Under the pieces are notes generated by a model. It did not search any database. It saw nothing but the letters and a program-made list of their open reading frames with translations, and was not told the DNA's origin. The position numbers and the translations under genes are program-made. Shown here piece after piece: positions 24,180-38,231 of a DNA stretch of 64,000 nucleotides. The stretch's first letter is position 1, and every line of letters begins with the position of its first letter. Source of the stretch: Merluccius polli (lineage: Eukaryota > Chordata > Actinopteri > Gadiformes > Merlucciidae); contig JAOPHQ010002874.1 of the NCBI GenBank assembly GCA_030340625.1, forward strand, positions 77,001 through 141,000. The letters are read 5' to 3'.

Positions 24180-25485
24180 CCCAGTTCAGATCAAAGATTA
24201 GCGACGAGACGAAATGGTTTTAGAACGTCAGAGAAAGTTGCAGCAGTGTGAACTGGTTAGTTGCAGAAGCAAATAACCAGTGAGTGTCTGAAGCCGTTGC
24301 ATGGCATTTCAAGAGATTCACCATGTCAAATCGAAGTGTAGTTTAAGAACGTATTGAGGGTATTCACACAACTACCCTGCTATTTAAACATTGTGATCAC
24401 ATCACTGACAGCTCAGTGACTTGTTTGCAGCATAAGTAAGTAAGCATAAGTAAGCGACGGTACCGCCATGTTGTGAACATAAATGCCTCCCGGGTTTTCA
24501 GTTAAGCCACTCCGGTTGGAACACTCCGGTTGAAGCTCGTATCAGATTTAAGACGATGGTGCTGACCTACAAGGCCGTCAACGGAACTGCCCCGACCTAC
24601 CCCCTCCAAGCAATAGTTAGACCCCACGCCCCGGCTAGAGCCCTCCATGCAAATACCTCAGCCGGCCGGCTGGTACCGCCATCTCTGAGAGCAAGCAAAG
24701 GTCGGACAGCCAAGTCACAACTCTTCTCTGTCTCGGTGCCACTATGGTGGAACGACCTCCCTGCTGACGTGAGGACTGCAGAGTCGATCACCTGCTTCCG
24801 CAACTACTAACTACTACTACCCCTCCCCCTCCCACTAATGGTTTAAAAAACAAACAAAACAATAACTACTTTGCAATCATTCTATGTTTGTATGTCCTGG
24901 TGTTTACTTTGATATTCTGCACTTAGGATTTTCGCACTTATCTCTTTTGTATACTAGCAATTAGGTGTGCTTGAAACTGGTTCTTGTGAAATCCTTACTC
25001 TACTGATAGTAGTTTAGTGTTGCACTTTCTCCTAACAAATGTACTTATTGGAAGTCACTTTGGACAAAAGCATCTGCTAAATGCCCTAAATGTAAATGTA
25101 ACTTGGAAGTGTGCTCCAGTTCCGGGGTTTAACACAGACTAACACACGGTGGTAAGAGTGTTTATTAAATGTATGTTATAAGTTTTACATCACGTCCCTG
25201 CTTTAAAACTGAACCTGTGTGTGATATTACGTGTACTTATTGTAAAAGGGAGAATTATAACAACGTAAGTGGAAATATCACCACCTTTATATACAACTTC
25301 TGGCTTAACGTTAATGTAAGGACCCGGTCTCTACCACTGCAATAGCCACAGACAGCTTAATGTTGCAGCTCGTTGCAGTGATGTCCAGTCCAGTCCCATT
25401 TCAGAACGTTATCATATGATTCTTTTGCAAACAGTTGCCAGTTGCAAGCAGCTTTGTAAATTCCCAAATCTTTGATCTGAACTGG
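24180..25485. mobile_element. DNA transposon remnant, split by a LINE
   Basis: The terminal 20 bp at 24181-24200 (CCAGTTCAGATCAAAGATTA) and 25466-25485 are inverted copies with one mismatch. The CAG...CTG termini and internal GCAGCAGTGTGAACTGG wording resemble common fish MITEs. A LINE tail (next entry) sits between the two halves. I could not find a target duplication, so the superfamily is left open. Confidence 0.55.
24536..25101 (+). mobile_element. 5'-truncated Rex1/CR1-like LINE tail
   Basis: The open frame to 24810 encodes the C-terminus of a non-LTR retrotransposon polyprotein: a FKTMVLTYKAVNGTAP block, a PHAPARAL/AGRLVPPSLR block and a PLWWNDLPADVR block. These are the usual tail of fish Rex1/CR1-type reverse transcriptase proteins. 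The 3' untranslated part ends with a GACAAAAGCATCTGCTAAAT block followed by AATGTAAATGTAA, a common fish LINE/SINE tail. It is severely 5'-truncated, as is normal for LINE copies. Confidence 0.75.
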
Positions 25486-26599
25486 AGTTCATTGCTGTCA
25501 AATTGTGTTGGTTTGGTAATGCCAAGTTGACACAACACGATTTTATCCTGATTTTCCACTCACCAACAATGTTTTTTAAATCACAGACAAAAGCCCCAGC
25601 TCGGAGGCAAATCGTAGCATGCTCCCATGAGCAATGATCGTGTGGTGTGAACTGCTCAAAGATGCGATCTGAGAGTTTTGCCGATGTCGAGAGATATCTA
25701 GCATGTTAAATATCTGGATCTGTCGGGGAGTCCAAATCCTCGTGTGAAAGGTGTTGCGACCGGCAATGACAGCAGCAACGACCTACAGCCAATGAGAGCG
25801 CAAGACATGGGCGAGAGGAAAACAAGGGGGAGGAGTCGTAACACAATAATATAGTTTCTATCAGAATATATTGGCATACACACATGCATTTCTTTTGTAA
25901 CAAAAACAAAGCACAAACATGTCCTTGTCAAGCAGGCAGCTACGCAGGCGTGTCTCCCCAACCATTCTCACCTCCATATTCTATTATTTTCCTTCCTTGT
26001 TTCCATTGCTTCCTTGCGCACAAACAACTTGGATCGCTAGCTTCTTGCGGACATCACTTTTTGGAAGCGTCACATCTCGCGGAGACCAGACAGACTGGTC
26101 AGGATTGCTCCTTGTAAAACATTTTGTAATGCATGACCCCCTGTCGCTGATCAATCATGTAGTGTGAAACCCACAAGGACTTCAAGATACCCGATTACAA
26201 GACAGACAGTCATGTAATGTGTGCAGTACAGCATTCTGACGACTTTGAAATTTGTGTAGTGTGTAGGGGGCATAACTTGCTTGAATTGTTTCTATGTTCA
26301 ATGGTGCTATGCTACATGCACGAGTGTTACCACTCTCTACACAGTGTGGGACTTGTAGTTGTATTTACAAACACTAACGCAATAAATGGGGCAAAACAGA
26401 TTTATGAACTACCTCTTCCAACTTTAAATGGAATGTATGAAGTGTGATATTGGCGGTTATTTCCTTGGTCAGTGGGCAAACCTATTGTGCTGCGTGAAAG
26501 CACATGTGCTCCTAAATGTAAATTCACGTTCGCACAAGGGAGTGACTCGCATATGCAAGTGAAATGGTCGCATTGTAGAGCGCTGTTCTGAAGTGAAGA
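25486..26599. other. Repeat-like non-coding stretch
   Basis: GGTGTGAAC-type wording at about 25640 and GTAGTGTGAAAC at about 26158 suggest DNA-transposon remnants. No matching termini or target duplication could be fixed. No gene is seen. Confidence 0.4.
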
Positions 26600-26815
26600 A
26601 TGCTCCTTCCTATTTCTTTGTTTGTGTATAAGTTTAAATCAATGAAAAGTAAAGTCTTGTTGAATCCTATAGCAGAATACATCTCAGTATCGAATGTGTC
26701 ATATAACAGATTACATTTAAACAGGCGCCAACCTAGCACACTTACTAAACCTATAATGTTGAATGATGAATTAATTTTCTCCTGTAGTAAAATGGCATGT
26801 ATTTAATGATGCAGC
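26600..26815. repeat. hAT fragment related to 20501-21142
   Basis: About 26615-26750 aligns by eye with 20718-20850 (shared ATGAAAAGTAAAGTCTTGTT and CCTATAGCAGAATAC blocks). It ends near a GATGCAGCCCC motif resembling hAT termini. Confidence 0.6.
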
Positions 26816-29782
26816 CCCATGCATTATGCAAAAGATTGCTAAGTCTGATGAGCTGCACAACACAGAAAACCACACTTCTATTACACATATGGCTATATAG
26901 AGAGCTAATGCACTCTACTTAGTAAGATTAAGACTTGACTTGCCATTTACTTTACAAAACAGAGAAGTTTCTATATAGCACATAATGAAGGGCAGGCCAT
27001 TTTTTGTTCATTGCAAATATGTGACTGCAATATAACGGTGTGGATCTTTAATGCCATTCGGAAAATGAATGAGAATGCTGTGAGTGGAGCTCACCACACA
27101 TCATTTAGAATGGGTGAAATGAGAAAGCACAGAGGGAAGGCAATTAACATTTAAAAAGAGGAGACCAGCTCATTGGTAATGGCGATGATGCCATGGCCCC
27201 GTATGACTTGGCACACTGCAAATATTTAACAAGCTCCTAACTAAAATTGATAGATGTAAAATGCAGGGATGGAAAATCATGTCTCCTAGGGACAAGGTGC
27301 TCTGTCCACATTTTTCCGGTATCCTATTAGATGCCCAAGTGAACCAGCATTTTAACTCTTTACATTAAATATTGTAACTGTATGAAAGTTGGCTGAAGAT
27401 GCCTATAACATAGAAACCATTTCCATGATTTTTTTTCTTTTGAAAAGGAGCAAATTAATCAATGTTCAACCCGCAAGGCTTGGAGCAACAAAACATTGCT
27501 TTGATGCAATATGTGGTATAGTGGCCTGGTGGAAAGCATTGGCAGCTCAATGTGTCGTCTTGAACTGCATTACTGCAAGAAAATGGACTATTGATAGCCT
27601 GAAGGTACAATGGGCCGACAGAATCAGTCATGAGTTCAGAAATGGAATAACAGAACATTAGGAATAACATAAACAAACAAACAAACAAAAACCCATTGTA
27701 TTGCGACAGAAAGGTTAAATCAAGTCCCTGTACTGATACTGTAACTACCATTACAAATGATGTGTAGTATTAAAGATTATTTAATACTACACATATTAAA
27801 TAGATTGAGGTTAATAATCACAGATGTATACAAGACCTGGCAAAGCTGAATTACCAGCAATGACAAACCAGCGTTTTCTATACAAACCCAACTGGAGCCA
27901 GTGTAAACATGTATGGAATGTGACAATTTAGCTAAAACAGTCAATTGCAGTGCATTTCCCTTGCTCACTCTGAATTATCTGTTCTTTCTCAACTCTGCAG
28001 ACACATGCTTGGCCATCACATTGTTTTTTGTGTCATGTCAGACAAAATAAGACTGTCCAACCAGGAGGCATCACATGATGAATGCAGACCCATTGTGAAT
28101 GCTCAGGCTTGACAGAAAGAGCTTCTTGACGAATTCTATGTCACCTGCAGTTCTTTGATGTCAATACAGCAGTATTAGTTTGGCTCCCTTCCCAAACTTC
28201 CTGGAAGAGATTAAGAGAGTAGCCGGGGACTGGTGTCCTTCTCTGTCGTGAAGGACGGTGTCCTGATCCTGACTGCCCAATCAATCAGCCTCCTGCAGGG
28301 AGAGGGAGCATCTCTGTCCCTGTCACCACAAGTCACAGCTCTGGCTGCGCCACTAACGGAACGTCAAGCACTCATAGCCTCATAATCGTCCTTGTCTGGC
28401 AAACATCAGTCACATGGTGCTGATACATGTTGATGGAGGATTTAAAAAAAACATAAAAAAACATTGTGAACAAATAGGTCACTGGGTTTAAAAAAAAAAA
28501 AAACATGCTGAGGTGTTAATATACTCTGTAACTGTAAAAGTTTCACCGTTTAGTTCAGATGAGATTACAAATGCCTTTTCAAGGCAAGATATAGCTTCAA
28601 ATAAATATTCCTTTTGATTCCTTCTATGATAGGTGTAATTACAGAAAACAAGAGGAACAAAAAAGCGTGCATATCAATAAAAGAGTCAGGCAGGCAGACA
28701 GAGATAGGCAGACAGAGAGGGAAAAAACACTACAACCAATTCCAAAGATAATATCTCAAGACAATGCAGGTTTGAGTCAGACAGGCACATAACTTGCATC
28801 TCACGTTGCACCATGCCATTCCCTTCTGTCCTGTACATCTTCACTTTACACACCAATAAAGTGGAGAAGGTATGAAACATCTATTTCACGTTAAATTAAA
28901 TAAACCTTTTTTTTATTTTTTTAAACTACCATTTGTTTGCCGAGCTATAGACCTGGCAGCATTATTTTTGCATACGTCAGACTTTCTCTGTGGGCTAAAA
29001 TAACCTTCTAGTTCCAATGCCTACTATTCAAAGCTTGAACAGAGAGCCTTTCTTTGGGAGGCTGAGAAGACATGGGCAGCATGGTCTGCCACAGAGGTAG
29101 CCTCACACAAGAGACGAGGAAACAAAGGAGCAGTTACAAAGTAAGAGAAGGTGCTTTTAGTGCTATTTCTGTCCCTTTTGAATCCAGGTGAGTGATGTGA
29201 AGCTGTTGCTTGTCTGCTCTACTCAGCCTCAGGCACCATTTTCCTTTTTTTTTGCACAAATAGAAAATTGTCAAACGCAGCCCTGCTGTTAAGACTCAGA
29301 ACCTTTTGTTGTGGCGGTTCAACCACATCATTTGCCAAAAATAATCTGCATTAGAACTGTAGTACATGAGTGTCTCTAAAAAAAAACGGAAATGGATTAT
29401 AAAAGGACAAAATATCCCATTGAAATTTCTATTTACACTGTTCTGCACCAGGACCAACCATTCTCACTGGACTTAATCTCTGAAACTAGTCTTGTGTCTC
29501 ATGTCGCTGCAATAATCTGGAAGTGAGAATATCCAATTATTAGTTTTCATTTGCAGCTCCAGTTCCTGTACATTACTTGCTACATAGAGAGGTTTAAATA
29601 GTCCCCCAAAGGTTTCTTGTAATCACCATGGGACTTTACTTTCATTTCCATCTGCAAGGCCACAGTGCTCCGTTTTGCTCACTGAAATGCGACTTATGGC
29701 CACCATAAGCGTAGCGTTGTTGGCTTGCCATAATGAAAGGCAAAGCTAAAATGAGTTTATCGAGGATAAATGTTTGTGGTCG

Positions 29783-29800
29783 CCCCCCCCCCCCCCCCCC
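29783..29800. repeat. Poly-C run
   Basis: Eighteen consecutive C. Confidence 0.9.
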
Positions 29801-32229
29801 GCACACACTCCTTGGCAGGGCATGTTGTACATGACTGCAATCCAGATAACCTTTACTGCATATCAGGCGGGAAATCCTCTCTCATCTGGTAAAGAGAATG
29901 TAGGGATAGGGGCGCGGAAGAAGGCGCAAGTCCCCACAGACGCTTTCATATCCCTCTGATGATTGGTGGACAGAAAGATCAGGGATAAAACAAGGCAGCG
30001 ACAGCAGTAATATTTCCTCAGTGCCTGTAATATAATGGCTAGGATCTTAGCTGTGATAGATTTTTGTTTGACACCATGTAAAGAACATTTCCACACTATC
30101 AGGCTTCCATCTTTAAGCACAAACAAAGCCAAGATGGTGGGAGCATCTAGTTTATTTGTTTCATGTTTGTTCTCCATTCCCTGAGGGTAATAGTTTGCTG
30201 AGAAGTGTCATTGACTAAAACAGACAAACATTTAGACCGAGGGCTGCCCTGACTGTAAAACAGTCCCTGAAACCCAGCTGCATCGATTTCTTGTCATAAG
30301 CACACAAACAGAGAATCAGGGTAGAGTACCATCTTTATCTTGACTTTCCATTGCTATTTTGACCGATAGGAGTCTGTGTAAACTGTTCTGTAGATACATG
30401 GGCCGCTTCGGAGCAGCTTGTGTGTGCTCTTTACAATGCAAGCTGCATTCAGACACTGCAACTAAATGCTCACACACAGCCAGCTCCCAGAACCTACAGT
30501 TTCAGTCTTTAACAAATAAACTGATATTATCTGGCCCCACCATACAGCCGATTTTAAAAAAGCAATTCACAGGGACATTCTGTATTTATAAATGTCAACT
30601 TAAGTGAAAGCTAAGGTTCCCCACTGCAAAGGTTTTGTAATTAAAGGTCAATGCTTTTATCAAACAAATGTTTGAACTGGTTGTTTTTTCTTTTCCAGAA
30701 ACCAAAAACTAATATGGAAAGAGAAAAGGGAAACAAATAAGATTTAAGGACCCAGAAGTTTGGGTGTATGATGCCAAGTTGTATTTTTTTCTCGAGGAGC
30801 AAAAATGTTTTTTTTTTTTTTTCTTCTTCTTCGAAACCATGAGGTAAAAAAAGCATCTAGAGCAGGGGTCACCTAAGATACTTGATGCATTTTCAAATTG
30901 CTTTTCCTTTCAAATTTACAATCTCCAACATCAAAATAAGGCCAGCAGAACAGAAGACATCTATGTTAGCATGCTCCATGGGACCTCAGCGGACCATGGA
31001 TGAAAAAAAAAAAAGAATCAGCGCATCAATATTGGAACGGGAAAGTGCACTTGTAAATGAAGACATTGGGAGAGGCTTGCTCCTTCCAGCGTGAGAAACC
31101 TTGTCTGCTGCCCATCAAAACACTCCCCACGGGCCTCCCTGGAGCTACCGGGAACTGGCTGGAAAGTGGGAGGAACAGCTCAATTTGCAAAAGCTGACCG
31201 TTCGCAGAATGGAAACAAATAAATAAATGGATCTTGTTGAACGCCCGGCGAGCATCGGACGAGACACCTGTTTCCACTTGACTAACACGGTGACAGGTAA
31301 ACAGGGGCCGGTCCCCCTCTGTGGAGCGATGTCTCTTTGTAAATTGGCCAGATCATGACACAGACAGTGATATGCCAGCCTAAACAGGAGGCAGCCCTTG
31401 TGGTTCCACCGTTGTTCCGCTCCCGCAAATCAATACTAATGAACTGGTAGGACGGTGTGCTTGTAGGCGCACCAAGGAGCAGTGTACCCCAAGCCTTAGA
31501 TTTTTACTATCACCACAAAGAGTTGTGTTACACTCAGTGTGACACCAAGATATACAACAAGAGAAGATAATAGCTCCCTGGTGGGTGGAAGGCGGTTGAT
31601 TAAACAACAAAACAAAGCAGCATTTATGGAAACTGTCTATCACAAGCCTCTCTTTGCCGCTCTAATGACATGTTACAGCGATTCATCATTTGACGCTTTA
31701 ATGCATCACAGCGCTAAATCAATTATCTGTTTGGACTATGGCATTGGCATGTCGCTGTAATCCACGTCATAATACGATTGTTCAGGGATGTGTGTGAAAT
31801 TCTGATTTGTCAAATTAACTAATTACAGCACAGAGGTGAATTGATCACACAACCATTTTCTGCTATAAAATCTATTTGTTTACCGAGTCATGTGGATTAT
31901 TCGATTAGAACAGACACATGAAACACACATGAATCAGAATATGTGATCAATAGGACTTGATTTAAATATGATAGGCTTCACAAGAAATGAAGCTGGCAAT
32001 AACACAATGAAAAATCTACATGCAAAAGCTGTTGAGCGCAGCACATTTGTCTCTTTATACTAAGTATGCCCATATAAAATGTTTTTGACGCTCATGTCAG
32101 ACAGTCAAAAAAAAAAAAAACTCCTATGAAAACCTATGGGTTGTGCACTCCCACAACAATGGAGGGTTGGTTATTAATTCGCCCCAAAGGAGTCTGATTA
32201 ATCATAATATTCATGAGGCTCCCTCAACG

Positions 32230-32275
32230 GAGAGAGAGAGAGAGCGAGAGCGAGAGCGAGAGAGAGACTGTGACC
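32230..32275. repeat. (GA)n tract
   Basis: GAGAGA interrupted by GCGA units. Confidence 0.85.
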
Positions 32276-35200
32276 TTGACTTCTTCTCTCTATGTGCTTA
32301 TGCACACCCTGGAGTCAAGGAATATCAAAGGGGACACACTCCTGGAGATGTGGGGCACAGACATCAGCCACATCCGTCATGGACCCCAGAGCTAAATCAA
32401 CACTGAGCCGGGCTGCGCCACACTCTGGGTGAAAATATCAGACCTTTCTGGGCATGATCCTGATTCAATGACTGTGAGAGTGATCATGTAGATCATAAAA
32501 TGTATAGACACCAAAAAGTACTGGCAGGTAAAAGTTAATAAAACATGTTTTTTGTGTGGTACCCCAAAATTGATTAACCTCCCCCCCCCCCAAGGGATTG
32601 ATTAGGTATTAAATTATGTCCAGCAATTTTTATGAGACAAATTCAGGAGTGATCAATACTATTCTGGTTGGAATGCAATTACTGATACCGTTTCTCACCA
32701 TTTCTAATTTGAGAAGAATAAACTGAAAAATGATTGCTGAACTCATCTCCTCAAAACAAACGTGTAAATGGTGAAATAATTGTGCCATGGGAAAATGCCC
32801 CCATAATTTCGCTTTACAATGAGCAAGGCATTAGAACGGCAAAGTACATTTATCTCCACTGACATCCAATATCTAGCACCAGTAGGAGCCATGACTGATG
32901 TATTTCACTGTCATCAAACAACACAGTGCCGAGAGGTGCTGCAAAGACAGTGGCAATACTTCATCTCCAATGAGTCATGGCACCAAGGAAAACATTTCAT
33001 GTATGTTTGTGTTTTGCTGTGCCATAGTGGTTGCAAGCAGTGGTCATATTGACGGCATCATTGATGGCCCGGGGCATTATGCAAACAGCTTTGCTAATGC
33101 ATAATCATTATCTGATTTCCAGTTCATCAATATATGCTGAGATGTGATAAACGAGGACACTCGCCCTGTGTTGTCTTTGAGGCAACGCAGCTAGGTGAGT
33201 TTGCCTAGACACCGGTTTTGTGTTCCACTAACTATGTGCCTTCTTGGTGCTTTTTTGTGCATCAGGTTAGGACGGTTATTAACAGGGACTGTTCCTCGTT
33301 CAGGCTATACCATTTATTCTCCCCTGTCTCCTGTTTATGTCAATTTACGGCACTCCAAGGAAGTCACCTGATGACCAGGCGAACCAGCTCAGCCGTTCCT
33401 GACGTTCAAGTTCTGCAGTGGCAGCATTGGCTGTCAGGGACATTTAACAAAGAATTTACATTATTTATGAGGCTACCTTTGAAATGCTTTCCTTAATTAT
33501 GTTCAAAATTTCCATAAAGAATCGTGGCAGACTACTTGCAACATTTAGTAAACACAGGCATAACACTGAATTCTGCACAAACAGGGTTTGGTGTCTTAGC
33601 ACATTGAGTTGCACTCCAGTTGGCTGATTGATGTTTACTTCAACCATCTCACAACTCACATTACGGATAAACTAGTTGTAACCAATATATACTTAGAGCA
33701 CTATGGTTTCCTTGGTGACATTTCTTACCCAATCAGAAGGCATTATACCCCGCCCCCCCCCCCCCCCTCGAACCAGACACACACACATCTAAGTTTATAA
33801 CTGGCAGATTACGTTAAGGGCTTGGATAGAGCCATTCTAAAACAGCCTCAGGTTACACTAAAGCAAACTAAATAAGGCAGAAACTAAATTACCGTTGCTC
33901 GAGCCTTTGAATTGTATTTCTCCAAGTTACCTAAACAAGAATCCATTCAGGGAATCATTGGAGAAAATAAATGTGTAAAAGAAAGATAAAGCGAGAGACC
34001 AGGTGCTTGTAAACATTGTCAAATGACAACAACAGGGTCAGCGTAAGGTAGACAACTTTAACCTCCTTATCATCTTGGTGGTGTTTGTCACTGTCAACAT
34101 GGTGCTTCTTCTGTATATGTATTGACTATGACTATGACATTCACAGAGTGAAACCAATTGTAGGTTGCAAATGGCATGAACAACTGTGAAAACTTTTGTT
34201 GTATGCAACTTACTTTACTTAGTTAGCTGGGGACCAAGGCAATCGCCCAATCACATTCAAGTACCTTCAGTATAAAAACTGAAAAAGATAACCAAGTGGA
34301 TTACAGACACCACATATGCATTTTTTTGTTGGCTGTGTGTTGTAGGTGTTCCTTGAATCTTTTTGCAGACCCACCCTGAAATTGCTGTGGTGTCTGTCTA
34401 CCCTTGGTCAACTGTGGGATTGTTTAGCGCATGATACAAGCCACATGTCAATTATCTCCCCCTATTATTTTGCAGGGTAGCCACAAAATATTCCTGAAAA
34501 TATTGAGGAAAATCATGATCTAAACAAGTAAAAATCTCTCCATTTAATTTTCTATTTTCCCAATAATTGTGGTCATAAATGGATGGATGCAGATTATGTT
34601 CTGTGTGTGGTTTTGATGAAGGTCCAAAGCGATGTGCAGGGGGGGGAAGTCAGACTCATTGGTAGACAAGTGTATATTGCTCAATGACAATGTGTGGCTG
34701 GTCTGCTCCAAATGTATTCCTAAATTATGGCCTCTTTCCGAGTCACGCCGAGGTGTAATCAGTTGCTCCTTCAGCATCTGGCAGAATGATTTATTCCCTC
34801 GCTGGCGCCCAGATTTGGGTTTTAATGTATTTAACAAATTGCATTCTATTGTGAAAATGATAGGGGTGCTGGCTGGTCGGATGGCAACTGGGCACTTGTT
34901 TAGCACTGTGCTAGCTCCAAAGCAGGCTATCAGAGCACAGCAATATAAAAGGAAATAAAAGAACTGCATCCAAACATTTAAATAATGAAGTCAACAGTGC
35001 GCAATATCAAGTAAGATTTTACATTGACACATATCCGTAAATATTAGACAGTATAGTCATGTTTTGTTTTGGAATGCATTTGTAATAGTGTATGTGTGAA
35101 ATCTTGCAATGCATTATGAAAACATTTCCCCCTAAATGGACCTGCACTTTTCCCAACATGTGAAAAATCATGCCATCCAACTAAATGGTATGAAACCTAG

Positions 35201-36033
35201 TTTACAGGTAATAAGCCAGGCTACCTCGTCAACTCTGAAGCACTAGCACCAACCCCTTATTCAAGAGCAATTGCCTCTTTTCATTTACATGTATTCACAA
35301 ATGACAGGATCTCAGCCATACATGGGAGAGGCGTAGGAGGGTAAACCAATCCACTCTGATTCACTGGGAGAGTAGTTGAGGGTATTTTGCTCTGAGGAGG
35401 GTAGAACAAGCTCTAGGTGGAATAAGAGTTTTTGGAGGGAGTAGTGGGCGAAAAAAAAAGATGACAAAAACTGAAAAATGGACGAAGAAGGCAGCTAGAA
35501 GCAGAACGAGTGAGAGACAGAGAGCAGTGGGAGCAGAGGGTGGAAGATGTAAAGTCTAAAATAAGAGTGACATTGTCTAAAAAAGGAATTCATTATTTCC
35601 TTATTCAGCAATGCACAATACTGCTGTGCTCCAGTCTCAGAACACATCTGGGAGTAGAACAGAAGGAGGATGTAGATTTACAGTTCAAAACAGTATGACC
35701 AAATATGTAACCCCTGATGTGCCGAATCACAGATGATCATACTTAAAGAGGTAAACACAATAAAGAGGAAGTGTTAGTTTGGTATTTGTGTGGCGACTAG
35801 AATTGTGGTAAAACCGAGAACCAAAATGTCATTTTGCTATAATCTTTTAAAACACACACACACACACTTAAAAGTGATTAAAAGTAAAAAGTGATTCAAT
35901 GCAATATTTTATATACACTTTTTAGATGGTCCTTATACTCCTTATATATGGGTAAAAGACTGTCAAATATGTTTTTCTGTATTTGAAAGTGTTTGTAATA
36001 TTCTTTAAACAAAGTCCTGTGTCCAATGTCACA

Positions 36034-36056
36034 TGTGTGTGTGTGTGTGTGTGTGT
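36034..36056. repeat. (GT)n microsatellite
   Basis: About 11 GT units. Confidence 0.9.
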
Positions 36057-37673
36057 CATTTTATTTGTTGTTGCAACATAATTGTTGTCGTATGAGTTTC
36101 CATAGAAGGTATAAATGCCGACCATTTAGTTTTTACAATTAAGTGTACAGCCGGAAAGAACAGGAATGAATAACTATAACAAATCTATCCATGAGAGGAA
36201 ATATCTCATGTTAATCTAACAAACGTCTGCATGCAAGTTGCCCTTTAAAATCCGAGCTTCCCCTGAGGAGTGCAAGCCAGTTAATATTTAATACATACAC
36301 GTGTAGTGTCCCAAATCAATCTGTCACACCAATTAGTTCAAATGAATTCACTTAGTGGTCAAAGAGCCATTTAGCTAATATGAACTGCTGACATAAACAC
36401 ACTGGAGATGTATATGGATGATCTTTTCTGTCTCATCTGCTGGGGATTCAACACATTGGCAATTATTATATGTAATAATTTCTCCTCTGTTGATTATGCA
36501 AACACCGTTGGGGAAAACCCAGAGTAGAGAATAAGTGGTTGCTTTGTTATGGATAGTGCAGCCCAGGTACTCTTAGTATGAGAGGGGTCTCCTCTAACAT
36601 CCTGGGGATGCTATGGTCAGCATCAGGCTGGGACGTTAAGCAGATATATGTAGCTGGCGTCCAGGTGGCAGCATGTCATAAATATGCATGCTCCTGGGGG
36701 TCGCTCATGGAAAGCAATAAGACATCATCATCAGAGATCACCCCCACTGTCACACCCCTCCAGATAACCCATTAATAAACACTGAAATCCACAGCCCTTG
36801 ACCTGCCCCTGCCACCCCTGGGGTTGGGGGGCTTCTCTCTAAACGCTTGCCAAAATAAAATCTTTAAAAACCTGCCATGGGTGTGGTTTACAACAACATT
36901 AAAGACTAGATGGCCAGTTCCCAAATGTCCCCAATCTTTTTCTTTAAAGCAATATTCTGTCACTGTTTAGAAGAGCCACAGGAAGAAGCCTTTTACTTGA
37001 GTCACTTCATGTGAAAGTATTTTTCAACCGTAAACAATAACTTTATCTTTTCAAGGATATATGTATTTTACACAACCATGCTAAATGCTGGAAGAGATGC
37101 ATTAGATAGATAGGACTCAATAAAATATGATTAGATTCTCATACAATACATTTCTTACAAGATAAGATTCAACATCCATACTTCCGAACTGTCTCAAATG
37201 TTACATGCATATCACTTTGGTAGGGGTGCTTCAACAAATTGTAGGCAGTGCGTTTGTGATGACGTCAACAACTTACACAAGCACATGTGATGGGAAAATC
37301 CATGCTTGACAGCACTTTGAAGTTTAGACTTAATCAAAGACTGTGGGAAAGAGACTAGGCTAGCGTAAATAGAAAACCTCTTTCATCTCATGATGCTACG
37401 ATACTGGAGTTTGACTGAACGCATGTAAACGCACAGCTGGCTGTTGCTCTTGCTAGCATTTTAGCAACATTCTTTATCAGGCACCATGCCAGCCAGCTGC
37501 TCAGCTTCTCAGTTGTGAGACCTGTGCACTGGTGATGATTATCCTTGAAAAGTTTGGCAGAACAAAAAGCATTAGTTACATTCAAAATGTACTCAAATGC
37601 ATCTGGTCAAACAGGGATATGTGTATATAGTAAGTGAGACAGAGCAGCAAGTAGTTTGAGGGCTTGGATTTAA

Positions 37674-38231
37674 AGGTCTCATCTCATCGTTTTTTCATTA
37701 ATTTTGCGGTGGTCTCTAGTGTTAATAAATACCCTTAGTACCGGTTTTGGTTAAAAAAATGCTCTGCCGCGCCTGTTTCATGCTGTTTTAGTTTGGTGGG
37801 GGAGGTGGGGGGGGGGCGAACGACACGATTTCGCCTCTCATCATGAATATGCATGATATGCTAATGAACTCGCCTCTGGTTGGCTAACAGCACTGTGACG
37901 CTACCTCCAGTGCGCAGTGAGGATTTTTCCGCTCCATATTCAACTAGTGCGAGACGAGTCGAGAATCGCGACTGCCCTGCTACTTCCTCACTTTCGGTGG
38001 GCGGTAGCGGAGGCGAGGCCATGAATACTAATTCACGGACTGACGTCAATCCGTGGGGCTTTTCTCATCCGCTGATTTTTCTCAGTGTTTTTTTCTCTGT
38101 TCTTTCATTGCCAAATACAGGCAATGGGGGTAGAAGAACGTTTTCACGCGCAGCACACACATGCAACTCGGTGAGACCTATAGTATTTCAACAAAAACAA
38201 GTATTAAACTGTTTCTCGCGGAATGAGACCT
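37674..38231. mobile_element. TTAA-flanked MITE, piggyBac-type ends
   Basis: The ends read TTAA-AGGTCTCAT and ATGAGACCT-TTAA (37670-37682 and 38223-38235). The inverted part is short (9 bp), but TTAAAGGTC...GACCTTTAA is the form of a common fish piggyBac-type MITE and TTAA is the piggyBac target. The interior is clearly more GC-rich than its surroundings, supporting an inserted block of about 558 bp. No transposase frame is present. Confidence 0.6.

Larger units (their letters stand above)
26816..37669. other. Long non-coding stretch
   Basis: No gene, RNA gene or complete transposon is seen in about 10.8 kb. Simple sequences are C18 at 29783-29800, a (GA)n tract at about 32230-32275, C15 at about 33753-33767 and (GT)n at 36034-36056. 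Segments near 31640-31880, 33040-33140 and 36420-36530 (TAATGCATAATCATTA and similar homeodomain/POU-like words) have conserved-enhancer texture; this is only an impression. Confidence 0.5.

Noticed and set aside
34544..34969. A 141-codon minus-strand frame with a hydrophobic start resembling a signal peptide
   Set aside because: No family motif or splice context was found, the surrounding sequence is AT-rich, and the length is within chance expectation over 64 kb.
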